In this document: piece after piece, positions 23,930 through 30,870 of the stretch | Layout of the letters: every line of letters starts with the position of its first letter | How positions within the stretch are numbered: the stretch's first letter is position 1 | Assembly (NCBI GenBank): GCA_046313675.1 | Contig: JBKBXU010000008.1 | Coordinates: 1-30,870, forward strand | Length of the DNA stretch: 30,870 nt | Reading direction: 5' to 3' | Source: JBKBXU01 sp046313675 | Lineage (GTDB): Bacteria > Bacteroidota > Bacteroidia > Cytophagales > Cytophagaceae | The notes under the pieces: model-generated | What the model was told of the DNA's origin: nothing | Seen by the model: the letters and a program-made list of their open reading frames with translations, nothing else | The model's database searches: none | Made by a program: the position numbers and the translations under genes

Positions 23930-25259
23930 ACAAATGTGTAGAACGAAATTTTATAGTACATTTTTTCTTTTAATTTTCAGCTCTTTAGCTGTTTTTGCCC
24001 AAGACGTTTGGAACCTGCAGGAGTGTATAGAGCATGCACATAAAAACAACCTTGCTGTAAACAGGGGGTTTCTTGAAACAGAAAGTGCGGCCGTGCGTTC
24101 CCGCGCAGCAAAAAACAATTATCTTCCTGAGGTTTTTGGAACAGGAAGAAACCTGTATAACTGGGGACTTTTTGTGGATCCGGCAACTAACATATTAGTT
24201 GACAGGTCTGTTGAAACCTATATGGGTGCCGTACAAGGGGAGCTTGTCCTATTTAATGGTGGCTACAACTACAATTTTATCAAACAAACCACTGAAGAGT
24301 ATAATGCAAGCTTTGCAGACCTCAAAGCCAGAAGGAATGAAATTACGCTTCTTACAATGACTGCTTACTACCAGCTTCTGCTGGCTAAGGAGCAGTTAAG
24401 CATTGCCCAAAGACTAAGGGAACAATCCGAGCGCCAATATGTACAAATAAAAGGTTTAGTAGAAGGTGGTGTGTTGCACAGGAGAGAATTGATAAATGCA
24501 GAAGCCGATCTTGCTTTCAGAGAGGTTGAGATAGTGAATGCAGAAAACACCAAAAGGAGATCTAATCTGATGCTTCGTCAGACTATGGGTATTATGGAAA
24601 ATGTTGAAATGGCCATAGTGGACGAGAATGAACTTGAAATTTCGTTGATTCCTGATGAAGAGGATTTTGCGGAATTATGTGAGAATGCACGTGCTTTTTT
24701 ACCTCAGATTACTGCAGCAAAACATAGGGCTGCTGCAGCACAGTATGAACTTAAGATCATGCAATCTATCAGATACCCCAGGCTTTCGCTAAATGGAGGG
24801 GTAATTACACGGAGTACAAGTCTTTTGGAAGTGGAGCAATCTGACCAATTTAGACGCAATGTATCAAAGTTTGTTGCTTTTAATCTCTTTATTCCAATTT
24901 TTAGCAGGTTCAATAACCTGAATGACATCTCCTTGTCCAGAATAAATGCGCAGATAAGGGAAAACGAACTTCAGGAAATCAACCTGGAGATAGAGAAAGA
25001 GATACAGCAGGCATACCTTGATGTAAACGCTGCCCATAAAAGGTATCATGCTGTTAATAAACAATTGGAGGCATTAAGGCAACAAAATGACTTTGCTGAA
25101 CGGTCTTACCTGGCAGGTGTTATCAACTTTACCGAGTTTAACAACATTTCGATTCAATATTCTAATGCTCAGATCCAGGTAGTTCAGGCTCGGTATGATT
25201 TTTACCTGAGAAAGCAAATTCTGGAGTTCTATAAAGGTAATTCTATTTGTGAGCGATAA
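23919..25259 (+). CDS. TolC-family outer-membrane efflux protein
   Basis: A protein of about 446 residues with signal peptide (MKNKQMCRTKFYSTFFLLIFSSLAVFAQ) and two outer-membrane efflux protein (OEP) repeats. The first begins WNLQECIEHAHKNNLAV, the usual TolC-family start, and continues through long helices (SFADLKARRNEITLLTMTAYYQLLLAKEQLSIAQ, REQSERQYVQIKGLVEGGVLHRRELINAEADLAF). The second includes YELKIMQSIRYPRLSLNGG and a closing helix with SYLAGVINFTEFNNISIQYSNAQIQVVQARYDF. Trimeric TolC channels span the outer membrane and periplasm. It closes the operon. I chose the ATG at 23919, which gives a good signal peptide and overlaps the DUF4956 stop by 11 bp; starts at 23886 or 23934 are also possible. 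Confidence 0.92.
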   Translation: MKNKQMCRTKFYSTFFLLIFSSLAVFAQDVWNLQECIEHAHKNNLAVNRGFLETESAAVRSRAAKNNYLPEVFGTGRNLYNWGLFVDPATNILVDRSVETYMGAVQGELVLFNGGYNYNFIKQTTEEYNASFADLKARRNEITLLTMTAYYQLLLAKEQLSIAQRLREQSERQYVQIKGLVEGGVLHRRELINAEADLAFREVEIVNAENTKRRSNLMLRQTMGIMENVEMAIVDENELEISLIPDEEDFAELCENARAFLPQITAAKHRAAAAQYELKIMQSIRYPRLSLNGGVITRSTSLLEVEQSDQFRRNVSKFVAFNLFIPIFSRFNNLNDISLSRINAQIRENELQEINLEIEKEIQQAYLDVNAAHKRYHAVNKQLEALRQQNDFAERSYLAGVINFTEFNNISIQYSNAQIQVVQARYDFYLRKQILEFYKGNSICER

Positions 25260-25260
25260 T

Positions 25261-25291
25261 TTTTGTTGATTTTCCCTTTTTTTTGTTGATT
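25261..25291 (+). promoter_or_regulatory. Direct repeat TTTTGTTGATT, 20-bp spacing
   Basis: TTTTGTTGATT occurs at 25261-25271 and 25281-25291, about two helical turns apart, between the TolC-family gene and the aldo/keto reductase. The second copy could supply a -33-like TTG, with a TAGTTTTT-like -7 region before 25320. This suggests a promoter with a regulator site for the reductase, but the stretch is very AT-rich. Confidence 0.35.
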
Positions 25292-25338
25292 AAAACCTTT
25301 TATAATAGTTTTTTTGTACCTCACTAAACAGTTAAATC

Positions 25339-26310
25339 ATGCAATACAGAAGATTTGGAAGAACGGAATGGCAAGTAAGTGAAATAGGTTATGGAATGTG
25401 GGGAATGGCAGGCTGGACCGGATCAGATATTAAACAATGTGAAGATTGCCTGGACATTGCAGTAGGTATGGGTTGTAATTTTTTCGATACTGCCTGGGGG
25501 TATGCAGAGGGAGAAAGCGAACGTATTCTTGGAAGACTTCTAAAGAGGTTTCCCGATAAAAAACTTTATACTGCTACAAAATTACCTCCTAAAAATCTGA
25601 AATGGCCATCAAAAAGTCACTATAGCCTTGATGAGGTATTCCCTCCTGAACATATAATTGAATACACGGAAAAAAGCCTGAAGAACCTTAATGTAGAATG
25701 CATTGACCTATTGCAGTTTCATGTGTGGGAAGATTCATGGGCAAAAGACGACCGTTGGAAAGAGGCCCTCGAAAAGCTTAAAAAGGATGGCAAAATAAAG
25801 GCCACGGGTATAAGTATAAACCGATGGGAACCTGATAATAGCCTTGAAACTATTAAAACTGGCCATATCGATGCCGTGCAGGTAATTTACAATATTTTTG
25901 ACCAGAACCCTGAGGATAACCTTTTTCCTTTATGCGAAGAGTTGGATATAGCCGTAATTGCCCGTGTTCCCTTTGATGAAGGAACCCTTACCGGAACACT
26001 GACGAAGGATACCAAGTTTCCTGGAGATGACTGGAGAAGGACCTACTTTGTTCCTGAAAACCTCATATCCAGTGTGGAACATGCGGAACTTCTAAGGCCG
26101 TTAACTCCTGAAGGCATGAGCATGCCGGAGATGGCCTTGAAATTTATTCTTGAAAATAAAACGGTTAGTACTACTATTCCCGGAATGCGTAAAGAACACC
26201 ATGTAAAAGCCAATTTAGGTGTGAGTGGAGGTGAGAGTCTTTCTAAAGCACTCCTAAGCCAGCTTAAAGGACACAGATGGGATAGGACTCCTACTGAATG
26301 GTCTCAATAA
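25339..26310 (+). CDS. Aldo/keto reductase
   Basis: A 323-residue protein of the aldo/keto reductase superfamily, an NADPH-dependent (alpha/beta)8 barrel that reduces carbonyl groups. The N-terminus (MQYRRFGRTEWQVSEIGYGMW) and the catalytic tetrad fit: D50 and Y55 in FFDTAWGYAEGESE, K81 in TATKL and H128 in LLQFHVW. The later segments GKIKATGIS, IDAVQVIYNIFDQ and the C-terminal cofactor region (VSTTIPGMRKEHHVKANLG) are also typical of the YghZ/Tas-like branch. Length is normal. Substrate cannot be deduced. It is a single gene preceded by a direct repeat at 25261-25291 and followed by a bidirectional terminator. Confidence 0.93.
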   Translation: MQYRRFGRTEWQVSEIGYGMWGMAGWTGSDIKQCEDCLDIAVGMGCNFFDTAWGYAEGESERILGRLLKRFPDKKLYTATKLPPKNLKWPSKSHYSLDEVFPPEHIIEYTEKSLKNLNVECIDLLQFHVWEDSWAKDDRWKEALEKLKKDGKIKATGISINRWEPDNSLETIKTGHIDAVQVIYNIFDQNPEDNLFPLCEELDIAVIARVPFDEGTLTGTLTKDTKFPGDDWRRTYFVPENLISSVEHAELLRPLTPEGMSMPEMALKFILENKTVSTTIPGMRKEHHVKANLGVSGGESLSKALLSQLKGHRWDRTPTEWSQ

Positions 26311-26350
26311 TAAATAAAAAAAGGTTGGTAAAACAGCCTTTTTTTATTTA
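26311..26350. terminator. Bidirectional terminator between convergent genes
   Basis: TAAATAAAAAAAGG (26311-26324) is perfectly complementary to CCTTTTTTTATTTA (26337-26350), a 14-bp stem with a 12-nt loop. A and T runs in the stem let it serve both the aldo/keto reductase (stop at 26310) and the convergent gene whose stop is at 26363. Confidence 0.85.
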
Positions 26351-26362
26351 AAGATATTGTTT

Positions 26363-26902
26363 TTACCAATCATCATCTGACTTCAACTCACCAGTTTCAA
26401 TAGCCGTTTTCAGATCTAGTTGAAGTTGTTCAATTTCTTTTGAGAAATTACTGAACAGCTCGGTTTTATTTTGTTGGCGTTGCTTTTGATAAAAAGCTTC
26501 CAAAGGTTGAGCCGTCTTTTCTCCGTTTCTATTATCATAAATCATAAAGTCGGTGAGGATGTACCGATATCTGCCATCTTTATGTTGAATTGAAATATTA
26601 AAGATCAGCGTATGTTCATATTTATACTTATAGTCAAAAGTGAGGATTACAGAGAAGTAGCCGTTTTTATCAATTTTTCCTGTTGCTTTATCTTCTTTTA
26701 ATTTTTTGTCCTTGTTAAAGTAAGTGATCAACCATTTTTTTGATCTTTCAAAAAGCTCATTCTGAGAGATACTATCAAGCGATACAACTTCCTGGTAGGT
26801 TATTTTCTTTGTTTCAGGGTCTATAGGGAAATTTTGGGCCTTAGCCATAAAATTAAAAGACAATGAAATAATTGCTATAAAACAGATTTTTTTAATTCGC
26901 AT
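26363..26902 (-). CDS. DUF4468-type exported protein
   Basis: A 179-residue protein with a signal peptide (MRIKKICFIAIISLSFNFMAKAQ). The mature N-terminus, NFPIDPETKKITYQEVVSLDSISQNELFERSKKWL, fits the DUF4468 pattern: FPxDxxTxKIxYxEVVxxD..SxxELFxRxxxW. Then come strands (GKIDKNGYFSVILTFDYKYKYEHTLIFNISIQHKDGRYRYILTDFMI) with the beta-sheet order of this TBP-like fold, and a charged helical tail (SNFSKEIEQLQLDLKTAIETGELKSDDDW). The family is common in Bacteroidota and has no established function. Convergent with the aldo/keto reductase; no operon partner. Confidence 0.85.
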   Translation of the reverse strand: MRIKKICFIAIISLSFNFMAKAQNFPIDPETKKITYQEVVSLDSISQNELFERSKKWLITYFNKDKKLKEDKATGKIDKNGYFSVILTFDYKYKYEHTLIFNISIQHKDGRYRYILTDFMIYDNRNGEKTAQPLEAFYQKQRQQNKTELFSNFSKEIEQLQLDLKTAIETGELKSDDDW

Positions 26903-27049
26903 AACTCTTTTGTTTTATTACCACGTTAACGCTTCTAAAATACAATTTTTTACTCTTATATTAATGTAAAAACTAAATTATCTTAAAGCTTAACGTTTAA
27001 TATAACAAAAATTATACCTAAGCTTGTATTTCACAATTATTCACTCAAA

Positions 27050-28066
27050 TTGCAAAGAACTGTATTCAAAGTAGTAAAACCGGGGTCCTTAAAGAGTTTG
27101 AAAATTGAAAAAGAGGATTTCCCTAAGCCGGGTGCAGGTGAAGTTTCCATTGAGGTAAAAGCCATCGGGTTAAATTATGCTGATATTTTCCAGGTTTTGG
27201 GATTGTATAAGGCTGCCCCTAAAACCGCTTTTATTCCGGGGCTGGAGTTTTCCGGTATTGTTACAGACGTGGGAGATGGAAAGTCAGAATTTACTATTGG
27301 AGACAGGGTAATGGGAGTGACCAAGTTTGGGGCTTATGTTTCTCACATTAACATTGATGCTAATTATTTGGTTTCTATACCCGGTGAATGGACATTTCAA
27401 CAAGGTGCAGCTTTTCCTGTGCAGGTATTAACGGCCTATTATGCTTTACGTCCTTTGGGAAATCTTCAGGAAGGTCAGACCGTCTTGATACAAAGTGCAG
27501 CAGGGGGGGTGGGTTTGTTGGCTAATCGAATCGCCAAAAAATTTAATGCCTATACAATTGGTGTTGTTGGTACTGCTGACAAAGTGCCTTTGCTTCAGAA
27601 AGAGAGGTATGATGCTGGTATTATCAGAAGTAAAGACTTTAAGAAGGATGTGTTAACTGCCTTGGAAGGAAGGGAACTGAACCTTGTTCTTGAAGCAACC
27701 GGAGGGAAATTACTGGAAGATGCATTGGATTTGTTAGCTCCTTCCGGCAGGTTAATTGCTTATGGTTCTGCTCAATATACCCCCAGTGGGAATGCTCCAA
27801 ATTACCCACTTTTGCTATGGAAATACCTGCGAAGGCCAAGAATAGACCCACATGCCATGATTTCACAGAATAAATCTGTGATGGGGTTTAACTTGATTTT
27901 TCTTTACGAGCGGGTTCATCTTATGAAGGAGATGATGGAAGAAGTAATGAAACTTAAACTGGAACCACCTTTGGTGTCGAAAATTTATGAATTTGATGAA
28001 ATTCCTCAGGCTTTAACAGAATTTAAGTCTGGTAAAACATTTGGAAAACTTATCGTTAATTTATAA
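27050..28066 (+). CDS. Zinc-independent quinone oxidoreductase (MDR family)
   Basis: A 338-residue NADPH:quinone oxidoreductase-like protein of the medium-chain dehydrogenase/reductase superfamily. GLNYADIFQVLGLY (40-53) and GLEFSGIV (64-71) mark the GroES-like N-domain; AAGGVG (150-155) in LIQSAAGGVGLLANRIAKKF is the Rossmann nucleotide-binding loop. The zinc-binding Cys/His set of alcohol dehydrogenases is absent. Members reduce quinones or enones with NADPH in the cytoplasm. The start is a TTG: there is no in-frame ATG nearby, and the coding pattern begins right there (MQRTVFKVVKPGS). A different start upstream is not available in this frame. It is followed after 53 bp by the AlbA_2 gene on the same strand, so co-transcription is possible. 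Confidence 0.9.
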   Translation: MQRTVFKVVKPGSLKSLKIEKEDFPKPGAGEVSIEVKAIGLNYADIFQVLGLYKAAPKTAFIPGLEFSGIVTDVGDGKSEFTIGDRVMGVTKFGAYVSHINIDANYLVSIPGEWTFQQGAAFPVQVLTAYYALRPLGNLQEGQTVLIQSAAGGVGLLANRIAKKFNAYTIGVVGTADKVPLLQKERYDAGIIRSKDFKKDVLTALEGRELNLVLEATGGKLLEDALDLLAPSGRLIAYGSAQYTPSGNAPNYPLLLWKYLRRPRIDPHAMISQNKSVMGFNLIFLYERVHLMKEMMEEVMKLKLEPPLVSKIYEFDEIPQALTEFKSGKTFGKLIVNL

Positions 28067-28119
28067 TAGTAAAACCTTTTTGATTCCTTTTGCTGTTATC
28101 CGGATAATCTAAGCTGACT

Positions 28120-28740
28120 ATGTTAAAAGATGAAATCAGGCATGGGGAATGTGAGACCCTCGATTTTAAGCATACCATTAGTAGTGCGAAAAAAATAGCA
28201 AAAACCTTGTCGGCTTTTGCTAATACAAAAGGAGGCAAGCTGCTTATAGGCATTAAAGACAATGGATGCGTGGTAGGAGCAAATATTGAAGAGGAGAGAT
28301 TTATGCTGGAAGGAGCAGCAGACCTGGAATGTAAGCCTCCTGTCGAAATAGTTTTTTCAGAAGAGGTCGTGGAGGGTAAAATGGTCTTGGTGGCATATGT
28401 TCCTGAAAGTAATTGTAAACCACACTATGCCAGAGATGAAAACCAAAAATGGTGGGCGTATCTGAGAGTCAATGATGAATGTATATTGGCTGGAAGGATT
28501 ATGCTGGAAGTGATGAAACTCGAAACAAAAGAAATACCCTCCAGAATAAACTATGGTCCTGCAGAGCAGGTACTGCTTCAGTATCTTATTAATAACGATG
28601 CCATAACTATAAAGCAATTTACAAAGCTTGCTAACATTCCTTATTGGAAAGCAGGAAAGATTCTTGTTAGTTTAATAAGAATGGGGCTTATTAAAGCTGT
28701 TTTGGATAACAACCGTGAGTGTTTTATTTCCAATCATTAA
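28120..28740 (+). CDS. AlbA_2 (Schlafen-type) domain protein with C-terminal winged-helix region
   Basis: A 206-residue protein. Residues about 5-125 form an AlbA_2 domain (formerly AAA_4): E10 and K17 in GECETLDFKH, SAFANTKGGKLLIGI (31-45) and DNGCVVG (47-53) are the family signature, and the conserved KPPVEI and AYVPES segments follow. About 135-206 looks like a winged-helix DNA-binding domain (AEQVLLQYLINNDAITIKQFTKLANIPYWKAGKILVSLIRMGLIKAV). Such proteins are often transcription factors or Schlafen-like nucleic-acid-binding proteins; regulation of nearby genes is inferred only. Its last 17 bp overlap the end of the oppositely oriented DinB-family gene. Confidence 0.88.
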   Translation: MLKDEIRHGECETLDFKHTISSAKKIAKTLSAFANTKGGKLLIGIKDNGCVVGANIEEERFMLEGAADLECKPPVEIVFSEEVVEGKMVLVAYVPESNCKPHYARDENQKWWAYLRVNDECILAGRIMLEVMKLETKEIPSRINYGPAEQVLLQYLINNDAITIKQFTKLANIPYWKAGKILVSLIRMGLIKAVLDNNRECFISNH

Positions 28741-29197
28741 GCAATCTTCTTAAAACAATGATCTGTCCGGTGTGATAGGAGGTATGGTCGATGATTAAGA
28801 GTGCTTCCTTTAGCAGATTTTGTCCTGTACCATGTTCAAAGATTTTTAATAGATCAGTGTCAGGGTTGGCAAGCAGCTCAATGAAAGAATCCCTATCGGA
28901 TTGTAGCACCCTTACGGACTTTTCAAACTCTTCGAAAGATGAGGGAGATTTTTTTGATGGCCAATATTCTTCAGGCCATTTTGGTGAAACGTGGTGTGGG
29001 TTCTTAGAGAACTCTACTATATCCCATTGTGTTATACGAATGTGTTCGGTTAATTGCCAGATGGTATAGGGAATTCCCGGTACTTCCTTTCCAAGCAGTT
29101 CATGTCGGATGTCTTTTAGTGCATCTTCTAGACTGATATGGGCATGTGACGTTGATAAATTCTTGATAAGGTGAGTTTTCAAATCAGCTTGAGCCAT
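28724..29197 (-). CDS. DinB-family protein
   Basis: A protein of 157 residues from ATG at 29197 (a TTG four codons upstream also opens the frame). It has the four-helix-bundle DinB/YfiT-like pattern with the metal-binding histidine triad: H in WQLTEHIRITQWDI, and two in DHTSYHTGQIIVLRRLL near the C-terminus (positions 56, 142 and 146 counted from the TTG). Members are metal-dependent, some acting as thiol-dependent S-transferases; most, including this one, have no assigned substrate. It lies 27 bp downstream of the sensor histidine kinase stop on the same strand and may be co-transcribed. Its 3' end overlaps the AlbA_2 gene tail to tail. Confidence 0.88.
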   Translation of the reverse strand: MAQADLKTHLIKNLSTSHAHISLEDALKDIRHELLGKEVPGIPYTIWQLTEHIRITQWDIVEFSKNPHHVSPKWPEEYWPSKKSPSSFEEFEKSVRVLQSDRDSFIELLANPDTDLLKIFEHGTGQNLLKEALLIIDHTSYHTGQIIVLRRLLNDWK

Positions 29198-29224
29198 ATA
29201 AGAAATCAACCTTTATATTCTAAT

Positions 29225-30870
29225 TTAGTTCAATGGGTTTGCAAGGTTTGGCACTACAACGGTAAAAGTACATCCTTCCTTTATTTTACTTTGGAGGTTG
29301 ATTTTTCCATTCAGTTTATCTACGGTAGTTTTTACTATGTACAGCCCCAGTCCGGTTCCTGTAGTTCCATGTCCGATTTTGTAAAACATATCAAACACCT
29401 TTTCCTGTAGTTCTTCCGGAATTCCTATGCCATTGTCTTTAAAGATAAAGACGGCTTCTTTTTTTGTTACATTGATTTTAATGTCCAGAAAATTGTCGGA
29501 TTTTTCATGGTCATAGTATTTAATTGGATTTTCTACGAGATTCTGTAGGATGGAATAAAGCAAATTTCGGTCTGAACAAAACTCTATAGTTTCATTAATA
29601 TTCTGGGTGATTTTAATTTTTTCAAAGTCCGGAAAATGCCTGAAGCTGTCGATAGCTTCATTGATAAGCACGGAAATTTGTACCGGTTCTGCCTTTACGG
29701 AAGCCTGCTTAACCTTAGTCAGTTCCAGCAAATCCATCAAAAGTTTATCAAGTTTTTTGGTGCTTTTTAATATATGGTCAAAATAATGTTGGGCGGATGG
29801 ATCTTTAACATCCTTTTGTCCAATGGTTGTTAGGCCGATAATCGATTTCAAAGGGCCTTTTATGTCGTGGGATGCTTTATAGACAAAAGCATCCAACTGC
29901 TCATTACTTTCTTTTAATGCTTTTGTGCGTATTCTGACGACTTCTTCCAGTTGTACATTCTTTTTTCTTTCATGATAAACGCGCCATTTTATCAAACCGA
30001 AAAACAATAAAATAGAAGAAGAAGCCATTATTGTGTAAAACCACCAGGTTTTCCACCAGGGAGGGGTAATAGTTAATCGAATCCATGCCCCATCATTATT
30101 CCATATATTATCATTGTTTGCTCCTTTTACCCGAAAGGTATAAGTCCCAGGGTCAATATTAGTATACGATGCTCTGGGTATGTCATTTGTATAGTTCCAG
30201 CCTAAATCAAAGCCCTCAAGCAGATAAGCATATCTATTTTTTTGTGGATTGTTGAAATTTAATACTGCAAAGTCAAAATTTAAGCCATTGTGGTTATAGG
30301 GAAGGATAATTTCCTTTCCGGCATTATATTTCGAGGTTAAATTAATAATTGTAGTTGTATCTTTATATTTTCTGAGAACTGAAAAATTTGTTATGACAAC
30401 AGGTGGAACTTGAGTATTTTTCTTTAGTAATTTTGGGTCGATAACCACGTATCCATTTGTTGTTCCGAAATAGATTTTCCCGTCATTATCTTTATATTTT
30501 GAATTAGAATAAAAGGAACTTGCAGGTACTCCATCGGCTGAGGTAAAAGCCTTGGCTCTAAACGTTTTGGGATTAAACCGTGTAACTCCGTTATTTGTTG
30601 AAAGCCACAGGAAACCGTCGTTGTCTTCGATTATTCCTTTTATTGAGTTATCAGAAAGCCCATCGTCCTTCATGTTGAAAAAACGGTAGCTGTTGTCAGC
30701 TCTATTGAACAGCAACAAACCGGCATTGCCAGTCCCGAGCCATAAATTTCCTCTGGAATCCTCATGGATGTCCAAAATGAAATTACAGTCCTGATGGGTT
30801 TCTTTTTCGGATTCAAAATGATAGGTTTTAAACCCATCCAGTTCGGGAATGTATTTACTAAGCCCGTTGA
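29225..30870 (-). CDS. Sensor histidine kinase with reg_prop/Y_Y_Y sensor, C-terminal part
   Basis: The frame is open to the right edge, so the N-terminus lies outside the window; about 548 residues are visible. From the left of the protein: beta-propeller repeats (DIHEDSRGNLWLGTGNAGLL, IIEDNDGFLWLSTNNGV, DGKIYFGTTNGYVVIDP), a Y_Y_Y domain (NRYAYLLEGFDLGWNYT..., PGTYTFRVKGANNDNIWN), one transmembrane segment (WWFYTIMASSSILLFFGLIKW), a coiled-coil linker, HisKA with phospho-acceptor His in ASHDIKGPLKS, and HATPase_c with N-box NLVENPIKY, G1 box KDNGIGIPEE and G2 box GTTGTGLGLYI. It senses an extracytoplasmic signal and autophosphorylates in the cytoplasm. It ends after HATPase with no receiver or AraC domain, so it is not a complete hybrid HTCS; the response regulator is not in view. 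Confidence 0.92.
   Translation of the reverse strand, partial: NGLSKYIPELDGFKTYHFESEKETHQDCNFILDIHEDSRGNLWLGTGNAGLLLFNRADNSYRFFNMKDDGLSDNSIKGIIEDNDGFLWLSTNNGVTRFNPKTFRAKAFTSADGVPASSFYSNSKYKDNDGKIYFGTTNGYVVIDPKLLKKNTQVPPVVITNFSVLRKYKDTTTIINLTSKYNAGKEIILPYNHNGLNFDFAVLNFNNPQKNRYAYLLEGFDLGWNYTNDIPRASYTNIDPGTYTFRVKGANNDNIWNNDGAWIRLTITPPWWKTWWFYTIMASSSILLFFGLIKWRVYHERKKNVQLEEVVRIRTKALKESNEQLDAFVYKASHDIKGPLKSIIGLTTIGQKDVKDPSAQHYFDHILKSTKKLDKLLMDLLELTKVKQASVKAEPVQISVLINEAIDSFRHFPDFEKIKITQNINETIEFCSDRNLLYSILQNLVENPIKYYDHEKSDNFLDIKINVTKKEAVFIFKDNGIGIPEELQEKVFDMFYKIGHGTTGTGLGLYIVKTTVDKLNGKINLQSKIKEGCTFTVVVPNLANPLN

Noticed and set aside
1..30870. tRNA, rRNA or riboswitch genes
   Set aside because: I saw no cloverleaf with CCA-type ends, no rRNA signature and no conserved riboswitch core; the gaps are either promoters, terminators or repeats.

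Overview
The window looks like a chromosomal segment from an AT-rich Bacteroidota bacterium, probably Cytophagales-like (that rank is inference). Three secreted proteins end in type IX secretion system (T9SS) type A sorting domains with a YPNP-type motif. Lipoproteins carry short lipoboxes, Shine-Dalgarno sites are not visible, one promoter -10 candidate fits the Bacteroidota TAnnTTTG consensus, and families typical of the phylum are present (DUF4468, reg_prop/Y_Y_Y sensor kinase, lamin-tail proteins).

Layout. Positions 1-3510 (minus strand) hold the N-terminal part of a GH3 glycosidase lipoprotein, a perfect stem-loop terminator and a secreted purple-acid-phosphatase-like enzyme. Positions 3683-14746 (plus) are one 3687-residue secreted protein with lamin-tail, CotH-kinase-like and about 23 PKD-like modules and a T9SS tail. 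Positions 14771-16440 hold a ParE/RelE-type toxin-antitoxin pair lying between two nearly identical 59-bp repeats, then about 0.9 kb of hairpin-rich interspersed repeats without genes. Positions 16442-17554 (minus) encode an unrecognised lipoprotein, followed upstream by a second repeat patch (about 17800-18030). Positions 18084-20255 (minus) are a two-gene unit: a secreted double lamin-tail protein and a small predicted outer-membrane barrel.

Positions 20379-25259 (plus) are a tight five-gene operon: beta-propeller-like lipoprotein, HlyD-type adaptor, VTC-domain polyphosphate-polymerase-like protein, DUF4956 membrane protein and TolC-family outer-membrane protein. Positions 25339-30870 are ordinary genes: aldo/keto reductase, DUF4468 protein, zinc-independent quinone reductase, AlbA_2 DNA-binding protein, DinB-family protein and the C-terminal part of a sensor histidine kinase.

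How it may fit together. CotH-like kinases, VTC-domain proteins and DUF4956 proteins are known to occur together in bacterial genomes. Here a VTC-DUF4956 operon is merged with an envelope-spanning HlyD/TolC pair that has no recognisable pump. It lies near a giant T9SS-exported CotH-like protein and divergent from a lamin-tail/barrel pair. The most interesting hypothesis is that these genes make and place a polyphosphate-like or phosphorylated product at the cell surface. The rest of the window is conventional apart from the repeat patches.
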